64,000 nt of DNA from SIG307 sp045596385 (GTDB lineage: Bacteria; Bacillota; Clostridia; Lachnospirales; Lachnospiraceae): NCBI GenBank assembly GCA_045596385.1, contig JAZOCC010000015.1, forward strand, positions 124,001-188,000, read 5' to 3'. Below the pieces are notes generated by a model. It saw only the letters and a list, made by a program, of their open reading frames with translations, did no database searches and was not told the DNA's origin. The position numbers and the translations under genes are program-made. Shown piece by piece: positions 1 to 10,024 of the stretch (position 1 is its first letter; each line of letters starts with the position of its first letter).

Positions 1-3000
1 TCCTTCCGCAGAGAACTTCAAACGTCCGTTACACTTCATTAGTAATGTAGGAATCCGCTGGGCAATCAGCTTCGCCTTCGGGTATAACACCAGGCGAACC
101 TTCGCGCCGTGCCAGATCAGCTGGGTCACATACACCTCATGAGCCAGATTCCGCAAAAGTGCGATTTCAAGCAACCGGTTCACACTCTGGGGAATGTCAC
201 CAAACCGATCGATGAGTTCATCCTGCAGCTCCGACAGTTCCTCTTCGGCCTGTAGCAACGCAATCCGTTTATACATATCCAGCTTCTGCACCTCATTCCG
301 GATATAGCTTTCCGGAATATAGGCATCCGCTTCCAAATCCACCGTGGTTTCAAACTCTTCCTCCGCCTCGGTATCGCCCTTCAATTCCTTTACCGCGTCA
401 TTTAACAGCTTGCAGTACAAATCATAACCTACCGCTTCCATGTGACCGCTCTGCTCCGCACCGAGAAGATTTCCGGCACCGCGGATTTCAAGATCCCTCA
501 TGGCAATCTTAAAGCCGGAGCCCAGCTCCGTAAACTCCTTGATGGCCTGGAGTCTCTTCTCCGCAATCTCTTTTAACATTTTATCGCGCTTATACATCAA
601 AAATGCATAGGCCGTACGATTTGTTCTGCCCACACGACCGCGAAGCTGATACAGCTGGGACAACCCCAGACGGTCCGCATCCGCAATAATCATCGTATTT
701 ACATTGGAAATATCCAGACCGGTCTCGATAATGGTCGTGGATACCAACACATCGATTTCTCCGTTGATAAACTCGTACATAATCTTTTCCAGGGTACGCT
801 CGCTCATCTGCCCGTGGGCATAGGCCACGTTGGCATCCGGAAGCATTTTCTGAAGGCTGGCCGCCACCTCGTCGATGCCATGTACTCTGTTATAAACATA
901 ATATACCTGACCGCCTCTGGCTAGCTCTCTGCAAATTGCTTCCCGCACCATTTCGTCGTTTTGCTCCAGCACAAAGGTCTGAATCGGCAGGCGGTCCACC
1001 GGCGGCTCTTCCAGAATGCTCATATCCCGAATCCCGATCAAACTCATATGCAGGGTTCGCGGAATCGGCGTCGCCGTCAGAGTCAGCACATCCACATCTC
1101 CCTTTAATTGCTTAATCTTCTCCTTGTGTGCCACACCGAAACGCTGTTCCTCGTCCACAATAAGAAGTCCCAGATTCTTCGGTTCAATGTCCTTTGACAA
1201 TACCCTGTGGGTACCGATCACAATATCCACGGAGCCCTTCTTAAAGCCTTCGATGACCGCTTTTTGCTGGGCCGGGGTCCGGAACCGGGACATCAGTTCA
1301 ATCTTTACCGGATAGTTCATCATACGCTGGGTAAAGGTATTGTAATGCTGCTGCGCCAAAATCGTGGTCGGCACCAGCACCACCACCTGCTTCCCGTTGG
1401 ACACCGCCTTAAAGGCCGCACGAAGGGCCACCTCGGTCTTGCCGTAGCCTACGTCGCCGCAGAGCAGACGATCCATAATCCGAGTGCTTTCCATATCCTT
1501 TTTAATTTCTTCGATGGCACGAAGCTGGTCGTCGGTTTCCTCGTACGGGAACAAATCCTCCAGTTCCTTCTGCCACACCGTATCCTCCTCACAGGCAAAG
1601 CCCTTCTTCGCACTGCGGAGGGCATATAGTTCCACCAAATCCTTTGCCAGGTCCTTTACGGCGCCTTTGACTCTCGTCTTGGTATTTTTCCACTCCACGG
1701 AATTGAGCTTATTTAACTTCGGTTTCTTTGCCGCATCCGCTGCCGCATATTTCTGTATCACATCAAGACCGGTAGCAGGCACGTAAAGGTTGCCGCCGTC
1801 GCCGTACTCAATCTTTACATAATCCTTAATCACCCGGTCTACTTCTATCTTTTCGATGCCCCGGTAAATACCGAGACCGTGGTTTTCATGCACCACATAA
1901 TCGCCGAAGGACAAATCGGAAAGACTGCCGATATGCTGTCCGTCGTAATTCTTACGCTTCTTTTTCTTCTTATGCTCCGTACCGAAAATATCGCTTTCGG
2001 AAATCAGGGCCCATTTAATCATCGGATACTCAAAGCCCCGGTGTACACTGCCGCTGCCCACCAAAATCTCACCCGGCTGTACCACACGGTCCGCATCCTC
2101 ACTGTAAAACGCGGAAAGCTCCCGCTCCCGAAGTTCTCCCGCCATACGCTCCGCACGCAGTCTGGACGCACAAAGCAGCACCACCCGGTAACCGCTCTTT
2201 TTCCATGCAGCCAGGTCCTTTACCAAAAGCTCGAAATTATTGTTATAGCCCGCCACGGAACGCACCGTTAAATCAAAGCGCGCCACCGGAGGCAAATACG
2301 GCAGCTTCTGCTCCAACGCAGACAAAAGTACCGTATTCTTTCTGCCCAGATTTGCCAGCAGCATCTTATAATCGAATACCACATCCGCCTGTCCCGGCAA
2401 AATATAGCCCTTTTCCAGACGCCCGGTCATACTCTGGGAAAATTCCTCCGCTACCGCATCACCCTTTTCCGCCAGTCTCGCCGGTTCATCCAGAAATACA
2501 ATGGCATCCTCCCCGAAATAATCAAAGAACGATACCGTATCCTCATAAAAATAACGAATACAATGGTCCGCTCCCGCAAGACCTCCCATATACGAAATCC
2601 GCTCGCAAAGCTCCTCCGTCTCGCGACGCAGTCTCGCTCCTTCTTCCGTCTTCATTTCCTTACGAAACGACTCCACCTGTTTTGCAGCTTCGGCACGAAG
2701 TTTTTCGATTCCGGCCTGCTTTCTCTCCTCAGATAAAATCAGTTCCGTGGCCGGGTAAATGCAAATCTCCTCCACCCGGTCAATGGAACGCTGGTTTGTG
2801 ACATCGAAATAACGGATGGAGTCAATCTCATCCCCGAAAAACTCAATACGGAACGGCGTCTCCTCCGTCAGAGAAAACACATCCAGGATACCGCCTCTTA
2901 CCGCAAATTCCCCCGGATGCTCTACCTGTCCCTGACGCTCATAACCAAGCGCCGACAACTTTGCCGTCAACTCTGTTAAGTCTACCTCTTCCGTTTCCGT

Positions 3001-3417
3001 CAACCGGATACAATTCTCCTTCATATAGGAAAGCGGAAGCACGTGATCGATACCGCCGTCGACGGTCGTTACAATCGTGACCGGACGCTCCTCCGCCAGC
3101 TTCTTTATCACCCGCATACGTTCCCGAACCAGCGTGTTTCCGTGAATATCCGCACTGAAAAAGATGACATCCTTTGCCGGATAATACACCACCTCCGGAT
3201 CATACAAACGATAATCCTCACAAATCTCCTTTGCCTTCAAATCGTTGTAGGTCACAATGAGACGCACACAATAGTTTTCTCCCAGAGTATGCACAAAATG
3301 GCATTTCTGAGAGTCGATACACCCCGTTACGGCAACGGGGGTTTTCTTCTTCAGCAATGCCTCTGTACATTCTTCATATTCTCTTAACGCCTTTAACGGT
3401 TCGGTATAAGTACGCAT
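1..3417 (-). CDS. mfd: Transcription-repair coupling factor Mfd (3-prime end outside window)
   Basis: Mfd is an ATP-dependent DNA translocase. It removes RNA polymerase stalled at lesions and recruits UvrA for nucleotide-excision repair. My translation of the minus strand gives 1139 codons from ATG at 3417 down to base 1 without a stop, so only the last few dozen residues of a normal-length Mfd are missing. Visible parts in order are an N-terminal UvrB-like region, a CarD-like RNA-polymerase interaction domain near residue 500 (LSFGDYVVHENHGLGIY), a Walker A motif GYGKTEVA near 650, a DEEQRFG helicase box near 755 and GRVGR motif VI near 925. The start lies 9 bp after the pth stop, and the pth-mfd pair is common in Bacillota. 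Identity is very secure. Confidence 0.97.
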   Translation of the reverse strand, partial: MRTYTEPLKALREYEECTEALLKKKTPVAVTGCIDSQKCHFVHTLGENYCVRLIVTYNDLKAKEICEDYRLYDPEVVYYPAKDVIFFSADIHGNTLVRERMRVIKKLAEERPVTIVTTVDGGIDHVLPLSYMKENCIRLTETEEVDLTELTAKLSALGYERQGQVEHPGEFAVRGGILDVFSLTEETPFRIEFFGDEIDSIRYFDVTNQRSIDRVEEICIYPATELILSEERKQAGIEKLRAEAAKQVESFRKEMKTEEGARLRRETEELCERISYMGGLAGADHCIRYFYEDTVSFFDYFGEDAIVFLDEPARLAEKGDAVAEEFSQSMTGRLEKGYILPGQADVVFDYKMLLANLGRKNTVLLSALEQKLPYLPPVARFDLTVRSVAGYNNNFELLVKDLAAWKKSGYRVVLLCASRLRAERMAGELRERELSAFYSEDADRVVQPGEILVGSGSVHRGFEYPMIKWALISESDIFGTEHKKKKKRKNYDGQHIGSLSDLSFGDYVVHENHGLGIYRGIEKIEVDRVIKDYVKIEYGDGGNLYVPATGLDVIQKYAAADAAKKPKLNKLNSVEWKNTKTRVKGAVKDLAKDLVELYALRSAKKGFACEEDTVWQKELEDLFPYEETDDQLRAIEEIKKDMESTRIMDRLLCGDVGYGKTEVALRAAFKAVSNGKQVVVLVPTTILAQQHYNTFTQRMMNYPVKIELMSRFRTPAQQKAVIEGFKKGSVDIVIGTHRVLSKDIEPKNLGLLIVDEEQRFGVAHKEKIKQLKGDVDVLTLTATPIPRTLHMSLIGIRDMSILEEPPVDRLPIQTFVLEQNDEMVREAICRELARGGQVYYVYNRVHGIDEVAASLQKMLPDANVAYAHGQMSERTLEKIMYEFINGEIDVLVSTTIIETGLDISNVNTMIIADADRLGLSQLYQLRGRVGRTNRTAYAFLMYKRDKMLKEIAEKRLQAIKEFTELGSGFKIAMRDLEIRGAGNLLGAEQSGHMEAVGYDLYCKLLNDAVKELKGDTEAEEEFETTVDLEADAYIPESYIRNEVQKLDMYKRIALLQAEEELSELQDELIDRFGDIPQSVNRLLEIALLRNLAHEVYVTQLIWHGAKVRLVLYPKAKLIAQRIPTLLMKCNGRLKFSAEG

Positions 3418-3425
3418 ACTCCTCC

Positions 3426-3989
3426 TTACAGGCTGTTACTCCTGTTCATGGCTGTTTCAATTCCGTCTTTTATAATCAGTTCGCAGGCCTTTGCGGCATT
3501 TCCTACCGCTTCCCGCATCAGCGGAAGCTCGTCGGTCTTAAAACGCCCCAACACATAGTCCGCCAAATCCCAGCCTGCCGGCTTTTCGCCGATGCCGATA
3601 CGAACACGTGCAAACTCCTCCGTACCGAGTCGCGCAATAATACTCTTCATGCCGTTATGTCCTCCGGCGCTGCCCTTTGCTCTTACCCGAAGCTTGCCCA
3701 CCGGCAACGAAATATCATCGTATATTACTATGATATGCGCCGGATCGATTTTATAGAAATCCGCAGCCTCTTTGATGCAGTCTCCGCTTAAATTCATATA
3801 AGTCAGGGGCTGTACCAGAAGCACTTTTTCTCCCCCGATACTACCTTTACCGCAAAGACCTTTATGTTTTTTGATATCCAGGGTAATATGATACTCATCG
3901 CAAAGTCTCGTAATAGTGTCATATCCGATATTATGTCTCGTCCCGGCATACTCCCTGGTAGGATTGCCCAATCCCGCAATTAAATACAT
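3426..3989 (-). CDS. pth: Peptidyl-tRNA hydrolase
   Basis: Cleaves peptidyl-tRNAs released prematurely from ribosomes, recycling tRNA in the cytoplasm. The 187-aa length is normal for bacterial Pth. The N-terminus has the GLGNPT signature and the catalytic histidine in GTRHNIGY (about residue 19). The centre has YDDISLPVGKLRVRAKGSAGGHNG with the conserved Asp and the GGHNG loop. ATG at 3989 follows a GGAAAGGAAG ribosome site. The gene sits directly upstream of mfd (8 bp gap) and 42 bp after the polysaccharide deacetylase, so the three may be co-transcribed. Confidence 0.97.
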   Translation of the reverse strand: MYLIAGLGNPTREYAGTRHNIGYDTITRLCDEYHITLDIKKHKGLCGKGSIGGEKVLLVQPLTYMNLSGDCIKEAADFYKIDPAHIIVIYDDISLPVGKLRVRAKGSAGGHNGMKSIIARLGTEEFARVRIGIGEKPAGWDLADYVLGRFKTDELPLMREAVGNAAKACELIIKDGIETAMNRSNSL

Positions 3990-4031
3990 GGCGCTTCCTT
4001 TCCCGGCACCGGAGCTTCTTCCCTGTGCCTT

Positions 4032-5543
4032 CTAATTATAGCTGCTGTGGTAAACCTTACCGTTTTCCAACTCAACATTTTTATAATAGAACAGCTCTCC
4101 TATCGTCACCACCTGATATCCTCTTCGTTCCAGCTCCGGAAGCAAAAGCTCCACCGCATCTACGGTAAACCAGTGAATATCATGCATCAGAACAATCTTT
4201 CCGTCTCCCGCTTCTTCCAGCACATGGTCTACCACCTGTTCCGTATTCCGGTAGCTCCAGTCCAGACTGTCCAGATTCCAGGTAATCAGCGGCGCATAAC
4301 AATGCTCCTTTACCAAATCGTTATAGCTGCCGTACGGAGGCCGGATAAAGGTAGGATATTCTCCCGTCAATGCATACAAATTATCTCTTGCCTTTACAAT
4401 CTCATCCGTCAATGCATCTAACTTCAGCGTTTTAAGGTCTTTATGAGAGTAGGTATGACTGGCAATTTCATGTCCCGCATCTGCCACCATCTTTACAGTC
4501 TTTTTATTGGACTCCGAAAAATGAGATCTGTCTCCCAAAATAAAGAAGGTACTCTTTACCCCATGCTTTTCTAAAATCTCCAAAAGCCGCGGTGTCTGTT
4601 GATAATGAGGGCCGTCATCAAAGGTCAGTGCAATCATCGGCTTGTCCGGGTCCAGGTCACGAATCGTATCTGCAATCACCGTTCCGTTTTCTGTCACCGC
4701 CATATAGGTATGAACCGCAATATACGGAATTGTAAGCGACCTGCGCATCCCTTCGATTTCATAATAGAATCGCACACCCTCAGCTGTCAGCAAATACTCC
4801 CCAAACTCTTCCCGGTTACCGGAAAACGGTCCTTCCGTCTTCTTTTCGGTTTCCTTATTTTCCTCCGCATTTGCTTCTTCGGAGGCCACCGCCTCCTCTG
4901 CAAGAAGTGCATTCACCTGCTGTGCCGCATACCGATACGCCGGTGCGGCAAACAGTGTCGCTCCATCCACCGGTTCGTCTTTCTTCTTATTGTATATCCA
5001 CAGGCTTGTCTCTGTTTCCTTTACGCCGTCTACATCCTTTTCCACATAAAAAAGCACAGAATAAAGACCGGCCGTCTCTCCGTCTTCGTAATCAATCAGA
5101 AGCTTTCGCTCGCTACCATTAACCGTTGCAAGCTCCGTAACCTTCTCTTCCATCAACCGATGTGCCGCTTCGGTTACAGCCTCTGCCAAAGCTTCCTCCT
5201 CACAATGCGGATAGCGAAGCCCATAAGCCACACCCTCCGTATACGCATAACTTTCCGTCATCATTCCCAGATGCGGATACGCCTTCACAAACTCTGCCCG
5301 CGGTACCGGTGTTGCGGTCGCAACCGGCTGTGTAACTCCCGGCTTATCCGGCTGGGTTACCGGCGCCGTCAGTTCCGGCTCTCCTGTCACCTTCGCAAGC
5401 ACGTCCACATCACCCGGCCCCTCCGGTCCGGACAAATTCAGCGCCCATTTTATTACAAAAAACGCCAACACCAGCCCCAAAACACACCAGGAACACAACA
5501 GTACCCGGACTAATGTCGACATCCGTTTTTTCTTCCGTTTCAT
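4032..5543 (-). CDS. Membrane-anchored polysaccharide deacetylase (NodB/PdaC-like)
   Basis: Predicted extracellular metal-dependent deacetylase acting on peptidoglycan or another cell-wall glycan. It is 503 aa. A basic N-terminus and one membrane segment (about residues 10-32) are followed by a Pro/Thr/Val-rich linker. Residues 80-285 form a region resembling the DUF3298/DUF4163 domain found in front of NodB in PdaC-type enzymes. A NodB homology domain runs from about 300. Catalytic motifs are visible: TFDDGPH (about 308, base and metal Asp), the metal histidines in HEIASHTYSH (about 356), RPPYGSYND (about 399) and LMHDIH near the end. The catalytic type is clear, but the exact glycan substrate is not decided by the sequence. 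Confidence 0.88.
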   Translation of the reverse strand: MKRKKKRMSTLVRVLLCSWCVLGLVLAFFVIKWALNLSGPEGPGDVDVLAKVTGEPELTAPVTQPDKPGVTQPVATATPVPRAEFVKAYPHLGMMTESYAYTEGVAYGLRYPHCEEEALAEAVTEAAHRLMEEKVTELATVNGSERKLLIDYEDGETAGLYSVLFYVEKDVDGVKETETSLWIYNKKKDEPVDGATLFAAPAYRYAAQQVNALLAEEAVASEEANAEENKETEKKTEGPFSGNREEFGEYLLTAEGVRFYYEIEGMRRSLTIPYIAVHTYMAVTENGTVIADTIRDLDPDKPMIALTFDDGPHYQQTPRLLEILEKHGVKSTFFILGDRSHFSESNKKTVKMVADAGHEIASHTYSHKDLKTLKLDALTDEIVKARDNLYALTGEYPTFIRPPYGSYNDLVKEHCYAPLITWNLDSLDWSYRNTEQVVDHVLEEAGDGKIVLMHDIHWFTVDAVELLLPELERRGYQVVTIGELFYYKNVELENGKVYHSSYN

Positions 5544-5633
5544 AAAGGCTCCCTCCTCAGTATTCCCGCCCTGTTACATCTTCTAGCTTACCCCAAAATT
5601 CCGGAACTTTCAACCCCCATTTTTTGTCTTTCC

Positions 5634-5667
5634 AAAAAGAAAAAGCGGGACTGCTGTGCAGTCCCGC
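5634..5667 (-). terminator. Intrinsic terminator of glgC-glgD
   Basis: A perfect 10-bp stem GCGGGACTGC/GCAGTCCCGC with a 3-nt loop is followed on the minus strand by TTTTTCTTTTT. It lies 8 bp beyond the glgD stop. Confidence 0.9.
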
Positions 5668-5674
5668 TGAATGT

Positions 5675-6799
5675 TTAACCCATGGTATAACGGTCGTCTT
5701 TTTGTACAACGATTTTTACTTTACCGTCCTCTCCCACATATTTTGAGTTCGGACGAATCGTGCCCCGACTCTCGATAATGCAATTCTCAAGATACGTGTT
5801 ATCCCCGATGTGTACATCATTTAAAATAATACAGTTCTTGATGGTACAGTTATTTCCTACGAAAATCTTCTTAAACAGCACAGAGTTCTCCACCATACCG
5901 TTAATGATACATCCGCTGGATACAAGGCTGTTCTTTACCACAGCTCCCGGATTATACTTTGCCGGCGGCAAATCATCAATTCTGGAATAAACATCCGGAT
6001 ATTCTTTATAGAAGTAATTCCGGATATTCTTATCAAGAAAATCCATGTTCGTACGGTAATATGCATCTACGGAAGCGATATTGCTCCAGTAGGTATCCAT
6101 CTTATACGCATAAATCTGCTTTGCGTCCTTGTAACGAACCAAGATGTCCTTTACAAAATCAAAACGCTCTTCCTTTGCTGCCTCCTCCATCAGCTCAATT
6201 AACTGGCGACGACGGATTACATAAATACCGGCAGAAATGGTGCTTCCCACCGGAGCCAGCGGCTTCTCCTGAAGGTCCAAAAGACGTCCGTCCCCATCGG
6301 TTTCTACGATACCGAAACGATCCAGCTCGTCCTCCTTCTGAATCTCCGTGGTCACCACGGTAATATCGGCCTTCTTCTCAATGTGGTACTCCAGTACCTT
6401 ATTGTAATCCAGCTTATACACACAGTCACCGGATGCGATTACCACATACGGCTCATGGCTGTTACGAAGGAAGGTCAGGTTCTGTGCGATTGCATCCGCC
6501 GTACCGCGGTACCAGAATCCGTTATCATTGGTAATGGTCGGCGGGAACACAAATAAACCGCCCTGCTTACGTCCGAAATCCCACCACTTGGAGGAGCTTA
6601 AATGCTCGTTTAAGGAACGGGAATTGTACTGGGTCAGCACCGCCACCTTCTGTACATGGGAATTGGACATATTACTAAGTGCGAAGTCAATGGCACGATA
6701 GCTTCCCGCAACCGGCATTGCCGCAATTGCACGTTTATTGGACAACTCCTGCATTCTGCTGGAGTTTCCGCCTGCCAGAATAATACCTAATGCTCTCAT
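5675..6799 (-). CDS. glgD: Glucose-1-phosphate adenylyltransferase subunit GlgD
   Basis: Partner subunit of the ADP-glucose pyrophosphorylase that makes ADP-glucose for glycogen. It is 374 aa with a nucleotidyltransferase domain at the N-terminus (GIILAGGNSSRMQELS, and YRAIDFALSNM in place of the GlgC RIIDFPLSNC) and a C-terminal left-handed beta-helix of hexapeptide repeats. The degenerate N-terminal loop, shorter than in GlgC, is what marks GlgD as the modulatory paralogue in Bacillota. The start codon overlaps the glgC stop by 4 bp (ATGA), which implies translational coupling and fixed subunit ratio. No other glycogen genes (glgA, glgB, glgP) are in the window. Confidence 0.95.
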   Translation of the reverse strand: MRALGIILAGGNSSRMQELSNKRAIAAMPVAGSYRAIDFALSNMSNSHVQKVAVLTQYNSRSLNEHLSSSKWWDFGRKQGGLFVFPPTITNDNGFWYRGTADAIAQNLTFLRNSHEPYVVIASGDCVYKLDYNKVLEYHIEKKADITVVTTEIQKEDELDRFGIVETDGDGRLLDLQEKPLAPVGSTISAGIYVIRRRQLIELMEEAAKEERFDFVKDILVRYKDAKQIYAYKMDTYWSNIASVDAYYRTNMDFLDKNIRNYFYKEYPDVYSRIDDLPPAKYNPGAVVKNSLVSSGCIINGMVENSVLFKKIFVGNNCTIKNCIILNDVHIGDNTYLENCIIESRGTIRPNSKYVGEDGKVKIVVQKDDRYTMG

Positions 6800-8076
6800 A
6801 CACGGTCACCTGCCTTAATAATATTTTCACCGCTCGGAAGAATCCCTCTCGGATAATCATCTGTTGTAGTTCCACCGGAAATCGCAGTGTTCTTTCCGAT
6901 TTTTACTCTGTCAGGTATGATGGAATTTTCTCCGATGGTCACCATACCGTTATTGTAAATATCCGGCTTCCAGGAATTCGGCACCTCGTCAAACACACCG
7001 AGCTCACAGCCTTCACCGATATAGCAGTTCTCGGCAATAATCGCCTTATTCACAGTCGTATTATCACCGATAACGGTGCCCTTCATAATGATGGAATCCC
7101 GTACTACACAGCCTTCGCCGATGACTACGCCCGGTCCGATAACGGAATTGTAAACCTTTCCGTAAACCTCCGCACCCTCGCCGATAATCGCACGTTCGAT
7201 TACACTGTCTGCGGAAATATACTGTGGCGGAATAACCTCCGACTTCGTATAAATCTTCCAGAACTCTTCGTATAAATTGAACTCCGGAATCAAATCAATG
7301 AGCTCCATATTGGACTCCCAATAGGACTGTAAGGTTCCTACATCCTTCCAATAACCGTTAAACTCATACGCATAAATGCTTCCTCTCTCATGACAATACG
7401 GAATGACATGCTTACCGAAGTCACAGCCCTTCTGGTCGGAAAGCTCAATAAGCGCTTCCTTTAATACCTTCCAGGTAAAGATATAAATACCCATGGATGC
7501 CAGATTGCTGCGCGGCTGCGCCGGCTTCTCCTCAAACTCAAGGATACGCTTCTCCGCATCGGTAATGGCAACACCGAAGCGGCTGGCCTCTTCCATCGGC
7601 ACCGGAATGGTAGCCAGGGTAACATCCGCCTTCTTCTGCTTGTGAAACTCAAGCATTGCCTCGTAGTCCATCTTATAGATATGGTCACCGCCCAGAATCA
7701 ATACATACTCCGGATTGTAATATTCCATATACTTTAAATTCTGGTAAATTGCATTTGCGGTACCTGTATACCATTCACTGTTCTTACTCTTTTCGTACGG
7801 CGGAAGAATCGAAACACCGCCCACATTACGGTCCAAATCCCACGGAATACCGATACCGATATGCGTGTTTAACCGAAGCGGCTGATACTGGGTAAGAACA
7901 CCCACAGTATCTACACCTGAATTAATACAATTACTGAGCGGGAAATCGATGATACGATATTTACCGCCGAATGCCACTGCCGGCTTTGCAATGGAGGATG
8001 TGAGCACACCCAGACGGGAGCCCTGTCCGCCTGCCAACAGCATCGCGATCATTTCTTTTTTAATCACGTCAATCAC
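6796..8076 (-). CDS. glgC: Glucose-1-phosphate adenylyltransferase GlgC
   Basis: Catalytic ADP-glucose pyrophosphorylase: glucose-1-phosphate + ATP gives ADP-glucose + PPi, the committed step of bacterial glycogen synthesis. It is 426 aa, the usual length. The nucleotide loop AMLLAGGQGSRLGVLT, the substrate region KPAVAFGGKYRIIDFPLSNC, GGDHIYKMDY and the C-terminal hexapeptide beta-helix (TVIGDNTTVNKAIIAENCYIGEG) are all intact. It is the first gene of a two-gene operon with glgD (ATGA overlap). It is divergent from murC across a 322-bp AT-rich gap. Confidence 0.97.
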   Translation of the reverse strand: MIDVIKKEMIAMLLAGGQGSRLGVLTSSIAKPAVAFGGKYRIIDFPLSNCINSGVDTVGVLTQYQPLRLNTHIGIGIPWDLDRNVGGVSILPPYEKSKNSEWYTGTANAIYQNLKYMEYYNPEYVLILGGDHIYKMDYEAMLEFHKQKKADVTLATIPVPMEEASRFGVAITDAEKRILEFEEKPAQPRSNLASMGIYIFTWKVLKEALIELSDQKGCDFGKHVIPYCHERGSIYAYEFNGYWKDVGTLQSYWESNMELIDLIPEFNLYEEFWKIYTKSEVIPPQYISADSVIERAIIGEGAEVYGKVYNSVIGPGVVIGEGCVVRDSIIMKGTVIGDNTTVNKAIIAENCYIGEGCELGVFDEVPNSWKPDIYNNGMVTIGENSIIPDRVKIGKNTAISGGTTTDDYPRGILPSGENIIKAGDRV

Positions 8077-8398
8077 CTCTTGTTTCTTATAATAGTCTTC
8101 CCTACATATAGTAATAAATCTGCGTACAGACGCATATACTTATAGTAGCTATAGTATAACACATTTTTCGTCGAAAGTACACGGTTTTTTCTACAAATTC
8201 CACAAAAAAATCGTTTTTTTCCACATTTTACTTGTGAAATATTTTTTATCATCACTTTTTTCGTCTTTCTACTCCTCTTTTGCTATTTTGCCTTTTGATT
8301 TTTAAACATTCCGTCATCTCCGCACTTGCACATAATTTAAAATATGCTATACTATTTAATATCTCAAAGAAATCAAATCCTTTTGAAAGGAGTTTTTT
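8077..8398. other. Divergent intergenic region glgC-murC
   Basis: AT-rich gap of 322 bp holding the promoters of both flanking genes. Two short minus-strand reading frames here (ending at 8073 and 8252) have no convincing ribosome site and lysine/tyrosine-rich translations, so I do not call them genes. Apart from promoter-like elements I see no structured RNA. Confidence 0.5.
8326..8353 (+). promoter_or_regulatory. Probable murC promoter
   Basis: TTGCAC at 8326-8331, 16-bp spacer, TATACT at 8348-8353. The start codon of murC is 45 bp downstream. Confidence 0.6.
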
Positions 8399-9805
8399 AT
8401 GTTCCGCATCACGTTTTCCAATCCCGTACCGGTACATTTTATCGGTATCGGAGGCATCAGCATGAGCGCTTTGGCAGAGCTTTTACACAGACAGGGCTTC
8501 CGTGTCAGCGGTTCCGATATAAAAGAGACACCGCTCACCAAGCATTTAGAAAGTCTCGGTATTACCGTTTCTTATCCGCAACAGGCATCCAATATCCCGG
8601 AGGATTGCTCCGTTGTTATTTATACTGCCGCTGTTCATGCGGACAATCCGGAAATGGTCCGGGCCACCGAACGCTCACTTCCGATTTTGGAACGCAAGGA
8701 TTTGCTGGGACAAATCATGCGGCAATACCGTCATGTAGCAGGCATTGCAGGTTCCCACGGCAAAACCTCCACCACCTCCATGCTTTCCCTGATGCTCATA
8801 GAAGGAGCACTCGATCCGACCATCTTAGTCGGTGGTGTTTTGGACGGCATCGGCGGCAATCTACGCATGGGATCCGATCGTTATCTGGTAGCGGAGGCCT
8901 GTGAATATTGTAACAGCTTTTTAAGCTTTTATCCCACGGATGCAATTATACTTAATATAGAAGCGGAGCATCTGGACTTTTTTAAAGACCTGGAGGATAT
9001 CCGCAATTCCTTCCGTAAATACTCCGAAATTCTCCCGGAGTCCGGCACCCTCGTCATCAACGGTGACATCGAACGTCTTTCGGAATTAACGGACGGATTG
9101 CCGGCAAAGGTGCTGACCTACGGCCTTTGCGACACCCCGGCAGAATGCGCTTCCTATGATTATGCGGCTGCAAACTGTACCTTTGATGCAAACGGCTTCG
9201 GCAGCTATGATTTATATAAGAAGGGACAGCTTCTGGGAAGACTCTCCCTCCGTGTTATCGGTAAACACAATATTTCCAACTCCGTTGCCGCTGCCGCGTT
9301 AGCCTTTACCTACGGCGTATCCTTTGATGCGGTAGCTGCCGCACTGCAAAAGTACACCGGAACCCACCGTCGGTTCGAATATAAAGGAACCGTAAACGGA
9401 GTTCGTGTTTACGATGACTATGCCCACCATCCGTCGGAAATTTCCGCCACCCTGAGCGCAGCCCGTGCCTGTGTGTCCGGTACGCAGAAGCTTTGGTGTG
9501 TATTCCAGCCCCATACCTTCTCCCGCACAAAGGCCTTTTTGCCGGAGTTTGCGGAGTCCCTGGCATTGGCTGACACTGTAGTTTTAGCGGACATATACAG
9601 TGCCTCCCGCGAAAAAGACCCGGGAGATATTTCCTCCGGAAACATTGCGGAGCTTTTGCAGCAAAAAGGTAAAGAAGTTTACTATTTTCACACTTTTGAC
9701 GAGATCGAAAAATTTTTGTCCGCCCATTGCGCCCCGGATGATTTGTTGATAACCATGGGGGCCGGCGACATCGTAAGTATAGCGGAATCTTTCGTTTCGG
9801 CATAA
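8399..9805 (+). CDS. murC: UDP-N-acetylmuramate--L-alanine ligase
   Basis: Adds L-alanine to UDP-MurNAc, the first amino-acid step of the peptidoglycan stem peptide, in the cytoplasm. It is 468 aa, normal for MurC. The N-terminal dinucleotide-like fold carries HFIGIGGISMSALAELL. The ATP loop is AGSHGKTSTTSML (about residues 117-129), followed by the Mur-ligase motifs NIEAEHLDFF and DDYAHHPSEI, and HTFSRTKAF in the C-terminal domain. A GAAAGGAG site precedes the ATG at ideal spacing. murC stands alone here; murF and ddl are 35 kb away on the other strand. The DnaA-box array begins at the base after its stop codon. Confidence 0.97.
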   Translation: MFRITFSNPVPVHFIGIGGISMSALAELLHRQGFRVSGSDIKETPLTKHLESLGITVSYPQQASNIPEDCSVVIYTAAVHADNPEMVRATERSLPILERKDLLGQIMRQYRHVAGIAGSHGKTSTTSMLSLMLIEGALDPTILVGGVLDGIGGNLRMGSDRYLVAEACEYCNSFLSFYPTDAIILNIEAEHLDFFKDLEDIRNSFRKYSEILPESGTLVINGDIERLSELTDGLPAKVLTYGLCDTPAECASYDYAAANCTFDANGFGSYDLYKKGQLLGRLSLRVIGKHNISNSVAAAALAFTYGVSFDAVAAALQKYTGTHRRFEYKGTVNGVRVYDDYAHHPSEISATLSAARACVSGTQKLWCVFQPHTFSRTKAFLPEFAESLALADTVVLADIYSASREKDPGDISSGNIAELLQQKGKEVYYFHTFDEIEKFLSAHCAPDDLLITMGAGDIVSIAESFVSA

Positions 9806-9997
9806 TTATCCACGTTATCCACAACCTTATCAACATTTTTTGTTGGTTTCGGTTGTGGATTTCTTTTTTTCCATGTCATTTTTCTACAAAAATAGACCGA
9901 CAAAAGTAGAACCTTAGTTTTCAAGGTTTTCGGAGAAATTTAATTTTACTTTTACAAATCCGGACCCGGTTTTTCCACATTATCCACACTATCCACA
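9806..9997 (+). promoter_or_regulatory. Cluster of tandem DnaA boxes upstream of dnaD-dnaC
   Basis: Two groups of 9-mers close to the DnaA-box consensus TTATCCACA. Group 1: 9806-9814 (8/9), 9815-9823 (9/9) and 9827-9835 (8/9). Group 2: 9971-9979 (8/9), 9980-9988 (9/9) and 9989-9997 (8/9), three boxes abutting head to tail with no spacer. Weaker reverse-strand matches lie at 9854-9862 and 10006-10014 (7/9). The 135 bp between the groups is AT-rich with homopolymer runs. The box identity rests on established consensus. Whether the array is a replication origin, a DnaA-controlled promoter or a titration site is inference. Confidence 0.8.
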
Positions 9998-10024
9998 ACC
10001 CCTTCCGTGGATATCCCCGGCAAA

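Noticed and set aside
8073..8437. Two about 60-codon minus-strand frames between glgC and murC
   Set aside because: Weak starts, overlap with the murC promoter and 5-prime end, and no plausible protein composition.
9806..9997. CRISPR-like or simple tandem repeat reading of the TTATCCACA cluster
   Set aside because: Units are 9 bp, abutting and match the DnaA-box consensus; no spacers of constant length are present.
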